A stretch of 64,000 bases of DNA. Origin: Phascolomyces articulosus (Eukaryota; Mucoromycota; Mucoromycetes; Mucorales; Lichtheimiaceae). Both the position numbers and the translations under genes were made by a program. The notes beneath the pieces are model-generated. The model was not told the origin of the DNA and did not search any database. It worked only from the letters and a program-made list of their open reading frames with translations. The stretch spans positions 186,001-250,000 of the forward strand of contig JAIXMP010000012.1 in the NCBI GenBank assembly GCA_025677815.1. The letters are read 5' to 3'. Of the stretch, positions 1-10,090 are shown one piece after another; the first letter of the stretch is position 1, and each line of letters opens with the position of its first letter.

Positions 1-1634
1 ATGGTGTTTCAGGTAATAATAATCCTAGCAAGGAAGATCAAGGAGTGTACCTCTCCCATTACAAGGTAGCAGATGATTTCCTCGTTCGGTCTCCAGTCAT
101 TTATTTACTTCAAGTCTATCCTGGTGGTACTATTATGTGTGAAGCTAGATTAACAGATGTCTTTGTATCTGTGACCTTATATACATTACATCGTCGTTAT
201 GGTCGATTAGCAGCCATGAGTCATTCTCCTTATCAACACGAAAGTAGTGAAAAACGCCGTGCTGATTTCAAGGATTTTACAGAAGAATGTGATCGTTTCA
301 AACAAAAAATCCATGTGAATTCATTTGTCTACGATTTCAACCTCAAGTTTATCCAACAGTCTTTGGACAATGCAGCCTCATTGCCTTCCTCTGTGGATTT
401 GTTAGGTATTATCAAGAATACATTTTCGTTGTACTACAAGCCTGCCAATTATTCTCGGAATCGTATTATCAGTGGAATTTATGAATTGACACCCAACGAG
501 GATCAACACCATGAAGAGGAAAACAGTATGAAAAACTTGTTTTCGATGGTAATTCGAAACGCTTCAAAGTATGGATTTGAATCATTATATACCAATGGTG
601 TCCCAACTGCTTGCTTCATCTCTTCAAACGATACATCCTTCGGGAAAGAAAAAGGTCATCATCATCGCCAAGGTAGTAATAATAGTTGCTATCGTTATAC
701 ACTACTGATCACAGATGAGCATCATGGTGGTGGTCGTATGGGTCAAGAAAATCACAACAGCCTGGGTATCGATCATTATGATTACGCTGAATCACCTAGA
801 CAACAAGAGATGGCTACGACACCAACAACAATTACAGCCAATAGTACCAAAGTCATCGTTCAATATTTCATTATTATTACATACCAAGAGCCAAAAAGAT
901 TTGCTGCAAAGAAAGATAGGACATGGTATCACTCGCCTGGATATAAACCAAGAGCATTATCAGGATCCCCAGAAGAAATATTGGAACCTGAAAAGCATAC
1001 ATTAGGAGATGTGACTCAAAAAGCAAGACAACGGATTGATGATTTAATGCAACAGGTAAACATAATTTTTAAAAGAATGAAGACCAACACTGTTAGGTGC
1101 TCACTGCCTCCGTGACTTTTTATATAGGCTGTACGTTCGTATCATCAAGATGTTATGTGGAATCAACTTTATCAGTCCATAGGCAACAAGAAAACCATTG
1201 AACAGGCTGAAGTCCAAGTTCTTTTGAAACTTGTGGACGAGTTTTATGCACTGGATGCCATTTCTGCGGAAGATTCATTGCAAAGATTTATGCAACTTAA
1301 TCTATCTTGGGAACGTCTATTGGATACAATCCATCAATTTTATCCCAAAACATCCAAGATTTTATTACAACAAGATGATTCCTCATCCATTATTTGCCGT
1401 CACCTTGTATTATTTAATCCAAGTGCTATACAGGAATATTTTGTTCATATCATTGTCACTTCATCACCATCCACATCTTCATCAACGACACAGAAACAAC
1501 CATCGGTGCAAATATTTTCAAAAAGTAAACAACCTAGAACAATTACAGATGCCTTGGATCGAACAGAAGAGTTATTTATTGGTGAATTGGCTGTCATTCT
1601 TGGCTATTGTCTCTGGAAATATACCAAAAATTAA
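1..1634 (+). CDS. C-terminal part of an SZT2-like large protein (5' truncated by window)
   Basis: The frame is open from base 3 with no start, so the gene begins outside the window. Exons are 3-1055 and 1128-1634, joined in phase 0 by a 72-bp intron (gtaaac...tatatag); the stop is at 1632-1634. About 520 residues are visible. The order is a region around YDFNLKFIQQ, a low-complexity His/Gly/Asn stretch, a PGYKPRALSGSPEE segment, then an RQRIDDLMQQAVRSYHQD helix and a C-terminal segment containing RHLVLFNP. This arrangement resembles the C-terminus of SZT2, the large KICSTOR subunit that links GATOR1 to lysosomal/vacuolar membranes in amino-acid control of TORC1. That assignment rests on remembered resemblance, not on an alignment. 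No membrane segment or catalytic motif is seen. The coding status is strong; the family name is moderate. Confidence 0.6.
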
Positions 1635-2645
1635 GTATATATATAGCGTAGAGTTTATATACCGATCCTTTTCTTTAATATTTTTATAATTTCATCATTC
1701 TATTTGTCAAAAAAAAAATAATCCATGTAATTTTTCCTCTTATGTATAAATAACTCTTTAGTATAATAGCCAATATATAAATGCATACCATTCAATTATG
1801 TTAATTTGGTTTAAAATTAAGACCAGTTCATTAATGTGTACAATAATTTCTAAGAAAATCTTGCTATTTTCCATATTGTTTCTTCCTATTTTCCGTTTAT
1901 TTTTATTATGCATGTGAGAGGGTTTGTAAATATGGTTATTTTTATGGTGCAAATCATTTTAAACAGACATTTTTTCCCTACTTTTTTCAATTGATATGTT
2001 CCCGACTTTATCTTTCTAGCATATACATATTTATTATATGCAGCCATGTCTTTTTTTTGATTCAACCCACTCTCTTCTATATATATCGTCTTCAAAAAGC
2101 ATTATCAGCATGGCCATCTTTTATAAATACTGCACTATACTTGCACGATATCTACCAAATAGCTATTGGATTGTTTTATATATTTACCAGCTTATTGTTC
2201 TTCAGATATGGAGTTATAAAACAACCAAGATGCTCATTTGGGCATAGTTGCTTTTATGTGACACAAAATTGGCTTGTGTGACGAACCTGCTCAGATAATA
2301 TCAGTCAAGAAAAAGAACCATCATATTAATTGATCTTGTTATATATTTATTATTAATAAAATATGCCATTTTCTTATTTTTTTTTCTCCCGAATCATTCA
2401 CCGTAATTATGTCGGGCATATAGTATTATTTATATAAATCATCAATTACCCTACTATGGCACTATATAGTAGGATGTATGTAATATATAATAATACTGAG
2501 GTGAGGAACTTGCTACGGAATATTAATATCATCATGGATTCTTTTCTTGTTCCTTCGGTACTACATTAAAAATCAAAATAATATAAAAAGATGCATAAAT
2601 CCAACTTTTTTTTTCAAGGATCGATCTTTAAACCACGTTACTATT
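1635..2645. other. Intergenic, AT-rich
   Basis: About 1 kb between the SZT2-like gene and the pectin methylesterase. The short open frames here are AT-biased and lack splice-compatible partners. I see no gene, RNA or repeat. The last ~200 bp must contain the pectin methylesterase promoter, but no clear TATA element stands out. Confidence 0.5.
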
Positions 2646-4013
2646 ATGCTATCAAAGCATCATTTTCTCTTCTTTTTATTAGCACTGTGCTCCAGTTGGG
2701 TTTTACCCATTCTCGCAGCTGAGACCACTGTTCAAGTTACACTTGGTAATTCGGTAAGTAAAAAAACATACCGGAGGTTATGAGTGTTAAGCAACTATAT
2801 TATAAGCCGACTTAGAACTACACTGTAAAGGAAGTTTAAGATAAAGAGTATTGAACAAATATATTTATAAAATAACACATTTCTTTTTCTCAATGTAGAT
2901 CCAAAAAGCAATCGACTCGCTCCCAGCCGACGGTTCATCCGCCATCATTGAAATAGAAAGTGGAGTATACCATGAAAACATTACCATCAGTCGACCCAAT
3001 ATCATTTTTCGACCCTCTACAGAAGGCCAAGTTGTATTAGAACAGTCAGTTCGAGATTATGCCGTTGTCTTTATTGAAGCTCCTGGTACAGACATTTCAT
3101 TTTACAATGTTGATATTATCAATACAATTGGTGAAGCTGCTGGTAATCAAAACGCTTTGAGAACCTATGGTGAGCGTTTAGCAATGTATAATTGTAAATT
3201 GGTGGGCTTTGGTGACACAGCATTCTTTGTACGTGGTAGTGGTTATCTTTATAATTCTTGGGTAGAAGGAAGTAAGTAAAAAAAAAAAAAAAAAAAAAAA
3301 AAACGTAATAGTTGATGTATAAGCTAAATCATGCAATAAAGAGTATGAGTAAAAAAATGATGCAGTTTTCTAATCCTTTTATTTTATTATTGAATAAGCT
3401 GTTGACTATTTTTATGGTGAATATAACTTGTATGTATATAAATCTACTGTGGCATGCAGTGGACAAGGTGCTGTCACAGCTGCTTCGACATTGCTTGATA
3501 ATCCAGCCGGTGGATTTGTTTTTAACAAGGCTAATTTTACACCTGTTGTTTCTTCAATTTATGACAAACGTCAAGAAAACGATCATTCCTATACCGACCC
3601 TCTTTCTCCAGAAGAATATGAATCATCTGTTATCCTTGGAAGACCTTGGCATAATGGTCCAAGAGTTATTATTGTTCAGAGCAATATCATGAGTCATATC
3701 AAGTAAGTGTTGTGCATTCTTATTTTCGGTGGGTTTGTTTTTTTTTTTTTTCATGTATTCCTAATTATGACAATATAAAAATAACTATAGACCTAAAGGA
3801 TATGATGCTTGGAACTTTTCCGAAGAAGAACTTGAAAACAATGTTTATTATGCAGAATATGCCAATACAGGACCTGGTGCTGATACATCAGGTCGTGTGT
3901 CTTGGTCTCGACAGATATCCGAAAAAGAGGCTGCACCATATCTTAGCCCGCAAACTTATTTTAATAATCTTGACTTGGGAACCGATTGGATTGATCCTGA
4001 ATATTTGGAATAG
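2646..4013 (+). CDS. Secreted pectin methylesterase (carbohydrate esterase family 8)
   Basis: Exons 2646-2753, 2899-3271, 3399-3702 and 3791-4013 give 335 residues. The start is the in-frame ATG that opens a classical signal peptide (MLSKHHFLFFLLALCSSW, cleavage probably after ...PILAA near residue 25); a more upstream in-frame ATG would bury it. The enzyme removes methyl esters from homogalacturonan outside the cell. Visible family motifs are NQNALR (residues 119-124), GFGDTAFF with the presumed acid/base Asp142, GTVDYFYGE with the presumed nucleophile Asp163, and LGRPW with Arg242. The C-terminus has AWNFSEEE and ends YLE. Asp163 is recovered only if the 3272-3398 intron uses the acceptor at 3398, which also restores the frame; this intron starts with a 26-A run. 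Unusually, Gly replaces Gln before the first catalytic Asp (FQDT in most members). Confidence 0.93.
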
Positions 4014-5017
4014 CTGTAACTACCATATTCGTCATTTTATACAAAATATAAACATATAAAGAAACAAACTTTAATTATCATCAGATGCTTATTTATCGAT
4101 GAGGAGGAGGTTTTGAAAAATAATAAAACTATACCCGCTCGCTATAACGGTAACATTACAATTTTTATATTGGTCATTATTACTGTCAATATTTAAAAAT
4201 AATCATCTACGAAAATTTTTTCATCTACGAATATATTTTTGAATTTTTTTTTCTAAGGTGATTAGACAACATGAAGGAAGAAGTATCCACTCAACCGAAA
4301 AGAAGATCATTGAAGGGGAAGTCACCAAGTGTCGTCTTTGTTGTATATAAACAAATTGGTCACGGTTCTGACTATTTCCGCCGTCATTGTCAAAATTAAC
4401 TTTTTTTCTTTCTATTTTTTATACTTATGCCTACACCAAAACACCCATTTTTTTTTATTTACATATATACATCTTTTCTTTTCATCTTTATTCTTATTAT
4501 TATCTATTTTTATGCCTATTTCAAAATTCATTTTTACTATATGTATATGCATACTTATCTCTTTCCATTTTTTTTATCCTTCTTTTGCATCTTTTATCAA
4601 AATCAAGTATCACATCTATATAAACAGCAACATCATACATATTTATTTCGCATATTCTATTACTTACTATGACATACATTTTTCTGATAAGTGTATATAA
4701 CTCTTTCCTTCTATCTCTCTCTTCTATCCTTTTATTTTATATTTACCTCGTATTAACTTGCTCAAATCAACTTGTTAGTGTAAATTGGGATTTGTATTTT
4801 CTTCATATCCATTCGAATTAAAGATTCTCTTTTTCTTCCAGGTAAATATATATTACTAACCCATAAGTATGTCCTGGTCGTGGACACCATAGCTAATGTA
4901 AAATTGATATAAACATTCTTAAAAACAGAATACATGAAAAAATTATCAGCCTTATCTTGTTGAAAAGCGCGTTCGTACAAAACTTTATTACCAAAACAAG
5001 AAAATAAAAAATTGGGT

Positions 5018-5135
5018 TTGGTGTCCGTAAGGAATGGAATATGATTGGATATTGAAAGCTGGACTGACTGCATTGCTAATGCGAAGATAAAATCTTAGTG
5101 TCCCTAAGAGAAAATATTGGTGTCCGTAATAAATC
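5018..5135 (+). repeat. Dispersed 'ggtgtccgtaa' repeat, copy 1
   Basis: About 115 bp with three spaced copies of gtgtccgtaa/gtgtccctaag. The reverse complement of 9934-10055 matches it across the whole span (shared core: tgactgcattgctaatg) with scattered substitutions. Repeated short motifs inside suggest the end of a DNA transposon or a MITE. No coding capacity is seen. Confidence 0.65.
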
Positions 5136-5204
5136 CCCTGCTGCGGTTGCTCTTAGGCTTTACAGTGTTAACTAACTTAAATATGAACCTTGCAATATAA
5201 AAGA

Positions 5205-5300
5205 AATTTTTATTGGAGGGGTATTTCATTTTTTGTAAGAGGACAAACGTAAGTCGTAAAAACCCAGTGATTTTAATAATATAGACTGGATCGAACAATG
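5205..5300 (+). repeat. Dispersed repeat fragment related to 8344-8440
   Basis: The string around aaacgtaagtcgtaa, followed after a short gap by attttaataat, recurs at 8370-8425 in the same orientation with a similar preceding 'gaggggtatttcattttttg'-like stretch. Divergence is substantial. It is probably old transposon sequence; the boundaries are approximate. Confidence 0.45.
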
Positions 5301-6223
5301 TATATTACATAAACAGTAGGAGTAGTAGTGATCATGTCTTATTCTTCTTCCTTCGTACAGGTATGCGCGACACGATTCAAACATTATTCTTTCAATTGCC
5401 TGCCACGTATTGCTATTCTATAAACTTACTAGTCTCACGGCAATTATGCAGCACATGCAGAAAATGAAAAAAAAGCTTCATATTTTAAAAAGTAGAGTTA
5501 ATTTAGCTATGATTCTAAAATAAGAACAAGCTTCTTGGAAGAAAACACGCTATCATACCAACATTCATATCATAAAAAAGGATCCTAATGTATTTTTTTT
5601 TTATTTGTTCACTGTATACGTTTATGCGTCTAATAATATTAATAGTAAATGAAGATGTTCATGCCTTTACTGTGTCATTCTCCCGATGATGGTCTTCTTC
5701 TTACCAATACTTTATTTTAATATAGCATAATACTATAGAGTTTTAAAGGAATCGCTATGTTTTTATATACACTACAATTCGTCTCCTGTCTTTTTCTGAT
5801 GCTATTTATTATTATTACGTATAAATCATTTTTCTTTGCCATTATTTATTCTATTGTTTTTATGATAATAATAAAGTTTCTTATAATTTGTTGGCTAACT
5901 TTTCAAATATACAGGATGTTGCACGTAATAAGAGATGATAGGATAAAATGTAAAAATAGAACATGTAAAATAGAATATTTTTTGTATTAGCAGCGTATAT
6001 GGCACTAAATAATATTAGCGTATCCTTTTATTTGTATATACTCAATCAGATAATTCACGAATCTATAACAAATCAAGTGTTTGCTACTTGTTACTTGGTT
6101 ATCTAACCTGCACTTATTCACTGTCATTATCTCTTTGTCTTCTTTGATAGTATAGCAGAAGGTAATAATATGTCTATTAAGATATTTACATTTGTTTGCC
6201 TGTAAATAAAAAAGATAAATACT

Positions 6224-7927
6224 CTATTGAATAATAAACTCTTTTGCTTCACTATGGACATCATCTCCAAAAAGCGAGCTTAAAATTTTATCTGGATCAT
6301 CCGAAATAAGATCCTTGCGGAACGTACTCCCAAGATAATAAATACCAATGGCCTTGTGCCGTTCTTTTTTGCTGTTTGTACCATCCACATATTTCTTGAT
6401 AACAGGAAGGAAATATTCATGTGAATAACTATTAAAAAGTTTTAATGATGATAATTTCTTTATGCTCGCAACAATTAAATTATAGGATTTGAGCAAAATA
6501 GGCAAAATGATACATTCATCACAATCTTCAGTCAACGAGAGTGGTCTTGCTTGCACGGTAGAAGCACCTTGTGGTTGATAAAAATGAGTGGCGAAACTGC
6601 CTGAAACATTTCTCATTTTAATTGCCCAATCTATTAAAGCAGTGTCCTCTCCAACTGTATAGAAGGATTGACCTTTCGTGTTCCACCGCCTTTCAAATTT
6701 ATCAATCTGTTGGTCCCATTGATGTTTATCGTGAGATAACGGTGAGAAGCATCCACAATCATATGGTACAACCAATAGTGTCTTGTAATATTTGGTTGAA
6801 ATGTGAAGAAGCATATCATCAGAGATAGAATGCTGGGGTTGAAGCCATGTGGTTGTGGTGGTAACACGATCATTGAGATGTATACCAGAAGCACCGGTCC
6901 ATGAAGGTAGATTATGATTCTTCATTGTATTGACATGAATTTGCTCACCATTGTAATGGAGGTTCGAACCAAAACAAAGAACGGATAGATCATGTGTTGC
7001 AATAGTCCGATAAAAGTTATTGAAGGTTGTTTTAATATCGTCTTTATAGTTGATTTTCATAATTTTAAACATATCAGGGAAAATGTTGGCCAAAGAAAAA
7101 ATTTTGTCATGTTCCTTTGAACTTGTTCGAGAATGAGCCTGGCTGAGTGCTTGATTGACACTTCCTCCTCCTTGTTGTTTAGCAAAATCAAGCATCCAAC
7201 CAGAAAATTCATCGTATGTTGTAGGTATGCCGCATGTATGAAAACTATGTTGCCAGAAATGAGTGTCTGTCCCAATCACTAATACACGCTTTGATGACAT
7301 TGTTTCTTCTAATGTCCAACTGCGTTTCCACCAAAGTGATTTTGTTACCATATCAGCCCAAGCTTTTATTCTTGCTTCTGTGCTGCCATACAATGGGTCA
7401 ATAGTATCAAAAGCTTCTGGATCATGAATATGGACTTCAGGTACAATTGCCACAGTATAACACGCATTACTGTAGATCTTATGCATTTGTTTGATTTCTC
7501 GTAGTTTGATTTCATTGTCAGATTGATCAATGCATATTTTATCGTACCACAAATATGCGATTTCGAAATCTTTACATATTTGTTGAAGAAGCTCTTCATG
7601 TTTCACATGTTTTATTGTAGCCTTGCTTCTGGTGGATGGTAAAAACTGAACTTCGTACTTTTCTTCTTCTGTAAGTGTCATGGTGGTAAGGTCCCCTTTG
7701 TTTATATCATATCCTTCAACGATACAATGTCTACCGTTCTCGATGCAGTCGTATCCGCAGTTTTCTTTTTGCACAACGTCTCCAGATTGTTCCCAAGCAT
7801 AGGAGAGAGCACAATAACCAGTTTCTACTTGTTTGCCTGGGACTTTCTTCCAATCTGAAACACGGATGAGGTATGTGGGTCGATATTCTCCTGCAGTGGC
7901 ATTACGTTGATGTTGTATAGTACCCAT
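6224..7927 (-). CDS. HET-domain-like (heterokaryon incompatibility) protein
   Basis: A single uninterrupted frame of 567 residues, unusual here because neighbours have many introns. The N-terminal third shows the HET core in order: YCALSYAW (residues 38-45), an acidic insert, AYLWYDKICIDQSDNE (124-139), KQMHKIYSNACYTVAIV (146-162) and SLWWKRSWTLEET (197-209). These correspond to the ALSYxWG, LWxDxxCINQ, MxxIYxxA and RxWTxQE blocks of PF06985. The remaining ~350 residues have no recognised domain, signal peptide or membrane span. In Dikarya, HET proteins trigger cell death after fusion of unlike hyphae and are related to TIR-type domains; in Mucoromycota their role is not established, so function here is inference. 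The start ATG is followed by IQHQRNATAGEYRP, and the next upstream in-frame region is closed. A TATA-like run (tatatataca) lies about 40 bp upstream. Confidence 0.8.
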   Translation of the reverse strand: MGTIQHQRNATAGEYRPTYLIRVSDWKKVPGKQVETGYCALSYAWEQSGDVVQKENCGYDCIENGRHCIVEGYDINKGDLTTMTLTEEEKYEVQFLPSTRSKATIKHVKHEELLQQICKDFEIAYLWYDKICIDQSDNEIKLREIKQMHKIYSNACYTVAIVPEVHIHDPEAFDTIDPLYGSTEARIKAWADMVTKSLWWKRSWTLEETMSSKRVLVIGTDTHFWQHSFHTCGIPTTYDEFSGWMLDFAKQQGGGSVNQALSQAHSRTSSKEHDKIFSLANIFPDMFKIMKINYKDDIKTTFNNFYRTIATHDLSVLCFGSNLHYNGEQIHVNTMKNHNLPSWTGASGIHLNDRVTTTTTWLQPQHSISDDMLLHISTKYYKTLLVVPYDCGCFSPLSHDKHQWDQQIDKFERRWNTKGQSFYTVGEDTALIDWAIKMRNVSGSFATHFYQPQGASTVQARPLSLTEDCDECIILPILLKSYNLIVASIKKLSSLKLFNSYSHEYFLPVIKKYVDGTNSKKERHKAIGIYYLGSTFRKDLISDDPDKILSSLFGDDVHSEAKEFIIQ

Positions 7928-8623
7928 TATATCTAGTGATCTTTGGTTGCGGCAATAGGTAATGTACTATATATACATATTTCTTTTTGAAAATTTTCAT
8001 GTTTTAGAGTAAAAAAAAGTTCAGAATATTGCCAACAGAATAACTTGATAATAATTACCTTGTTTTCGCTGTTTTTTTAATGTTGTGTCGTGATATACAA
8101 AAAGTTTGTTTGATGAAGAATAAGAAAAAGATATTGGTGATGGAGGACAAAAATATAAAGAGAAAAGAAAGGACGATAAAAAGAATGTGTGATGGGAAAT
8201 GATTAATTGCTAAGCCAAAGTAGCATTTTTTGGATGTTTGTGTAATGTTTTACATAAAAAAAAAAGGTTTCTATTTTATAATAAATAACTCGCTTCGCTC
8301 GAATAAGTGACCCTTCCGCTTCATTTCGTGTCATTTAGGTTCGCGCCGCAAGGGGGTATTTTCTTTTTTGCAAGGGGGCAAACATAAGTCGTAAGTAGCA
8401 TGTCATTTTAATAATAAAGATAGATAAATCTAACCATTCACCTCACGAAAAAAAACGAGAACATGTATATATAGGAGCACATACACACATATACAAACAA
8501 AGTTGATTGGTTATATTATTACAGAATATTATGCCACTGAAAAAAAAGGGGAGAGGAAAAACATGAATAACTTTCTTTACAAAATAAAATGCATTATGTA
8601 TGTAGTATGTATGTGTGGGTGTT
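7928..8623. other. Intergenic with transposon-like debris
   Basis: It holds the 5' flank of the HET-like gene and, at 8288-8340, a stretch with the palindrome-like ctcgcttcgctcg, followed by the 8344-8440 repeat. Otherwise AT-rich spacer with A/T homopolymers; no gene is seen. Confidence 0.45.
8344..8440 (+). repeat. Dispersed repeat fragment related to 5205-5300
   Basis: Shares the caaacataagtcgtaa and cattttaataataaaga blocks with 5205-5300 in direct orientation. The preceding gcaagggggtatttt block corresponds to ggaggggtatttcat in the other copy. The limits are estimates. Confidence 0.45.
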
Positions 8624-9918
8624 TTAGATTTTAGAATCCTTTATCATAGAAACCAAAGGAACAACCACTTTACCCTTATTTTGACCAGTATGTAAATATT
8701 CCACACCATCCATTACACTTTCAATACCTTTATCTAAACCCGTCGTATCCATTTGAATTATTAATTTGTATTGTTGAATCAACTATACCAATTTTTTCAT
8801 ATGAGAACCATATAAATGAAGATAATCGGGGACAAAGAATACTATCATACTTCTTGATTTGCCCAAGGGTTTCAATGTGTCTACTTTGTCACCTGACATG
8901 CCTGTTTCTGCAGAATAGGTGGATACGGTACCGATTACAATCAAACGACCTTTGATGGCCAAGTTAAAAAAAAAAGGAAATGGGATCATGTTCATGAGTT
9001 TTCTCTATGCTTTTTTTATTATTTTTTTTTTAATAAAAAATAAAAAAAAATAGATCCCCTTCTTCTTTATGGATGCTTTACCTATTCAAACAAGTGGTAA
9101 AGGAAGAACCACCCACATTTTCAAAGACAATATCCACACCTTTTGGATATTCTTTCTTTAATATAGTCTTGAAATCTTCTTTTTTGTAATTGATTACTCG
9201 ATCACAACCCATAGACAATATGTAAAATAGGATTATTTGTTATGATTGCGTAATAAATAATCACAACCGATCATAAAATTCTTAACCAATAACTCCAGTA
9301 TCTTCCTTCCAAAATATTGATCCATTTTTTTTACCTTGAGCATAGCTACATTTTCATCACTAGAATAAGTACCAATAAATGGTTACCAGCCAATTTAGCA
9401 AGTTGAACAGCCATTTGTCCAGCATCATTAGCAGCTAATATACCATTTAATCCATAAATCATCCTATTCTTACTTTTTTTTCTTTTTACATTAATTTCTA
9501 CACCTTTTTTTTTTTTTTTTTTTTTTACATACCAGCTGTCACCAAGACTGCTTCACCTGTAGTCATTCTTCCAGCTTGTTCAAGGGCAATTGAAGCAGTA
9601 AGACCCGCAGAAAGTAATGCGGGGTAATCAATTTTAGAACCAGGAATAGGAATTAAACTCTTGAAAGGAGCAGTTAAATATTCTGCACAAGTACCATATT
9701 GTCTAATAATAATAAATCCAATTCATTATTATTATTAGGGCATTCTAAATCCACATAGCATGACGTAGTAGACAAAAAACAATAAAGATAGTAGTATTTT
9801 TTTTCATAGAGTTAAACTTACGAAATAAGAGCAAAAGTACCAACAGCTTCTTTGGGTACAGAAGAACCCACTTGAACGTTTTGACCCATCGATTCAAAAC
9901 TAACATCAAATTGTCTAT
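8624..9918 (-). pseudogene. Decayed zinc-binding dehydrogenase (ZADH2/PTGR3-like)
   Basis: Reading leftward from 9918, segments match the medium-chain reductase family of prostaglandin reductase 3/ZADH2: GQNVQVGSSVPKEAVGTFA, then after an intron YGTCAEYLTAPFKSL and SAGLTASIALEQ, then QMAVQLAKLAGNH, DRVINYKKEDFK, GVDIVFENVGG and LAIKGRLIVIGT, ending GKVVVPLV...KDSKI with a stop at 8624. Several lesions are visible: the N-terminal ~100 residues are absent; the nucleotide-binding GGTG site reads NDAG; a one-base frameshift lies near 9380 (the frame resumes as FIGTYSSDE); the acceptor before LAIKGRL is replaced by a T-run without AG; and a TAG codon interrupts the frame at 8783-8785. The 5' break coincides with the repeat at 9934. 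It is very likely non-functional. Confidence 0.85.
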
Positions 9919-9933
9919 CTATATATAATATAC

Positions 9934-10090
9934 GGGAATCATTACAGACACCAAGATTTTCGCTTAGGGACACCATGTTTTTATCTACCCATTAGCAATG
10001 CAGTCAATCCAGATTTCAATATTCAATTATATTACATTCCTTACGGACACCAACCCACAGCAAGCACCAACTTTTTCATACGGACACCAG
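9934..10090 (-). repeat. Dispersed 'ggtgtccgtaa' repeat, copy 2 (inverted)
   Basis: Reverse complement of 5018-5135 across about 115 bp, plus a further ggtgtccgta motif ending at 10089. It abuts the truncated 5' end of the dehydrogenase pseudogene, so its insertion, or a deletion associated with it, probably removed the start of that gene. Confidence 0.65.

Larger units (their letters stand above)
4014..6223. other. Intergenic with two dispersed-repeat fragments
   Basis: This 2.2-kb stretch between two convergent genes contains no convincing gene. The 4330-4700 and 5757-5990 frames are T-rich hydrophobic runs typical of AT-rich spacer. Two segments (5018-5135 and 5205-5300) are related to sequences near 9.9-10.1 kb and 8.3-8.4 kb and look like transposon debris. 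Confidence 0.5.

Noticed and set aside
715..1005. 96-aa frame on the + strand inside the SZT2-like gene
   Set aside because: It overlaps the longer, protein-like frame of the SZT2-like exon in another phase and has no independent support; it is a shadow frame.
3312..3692. 126-aa frame overlapping pectin methylesterase exon 3
   Set aside because: Out of phase with the real exon that encodes TVDYFYGE and LGRPW; it arises from the same DNA read in the wrong frame.
3460..3702. Alternative exon 3 start of pectin methylesterase at the gcag acceptor (3459)
   Set aside because: It would break the frame and delete the catalytic GTVDYFYGE segment; the acceptor at 3398 restores both.
4329..4700. 123-aa and overlapping hydrophobic frames on the + strand
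   Set aside because: T-rich sequence gives F/I/L/Y-rich frames in all three phases; no signal, domain or splice structure.
6955..6985. ggttcgaacc string suggestive of a tRNA T-arm
   Set aside because: It is inside the HET-like coding frame and no acceptor or anticodon arms are found around it.
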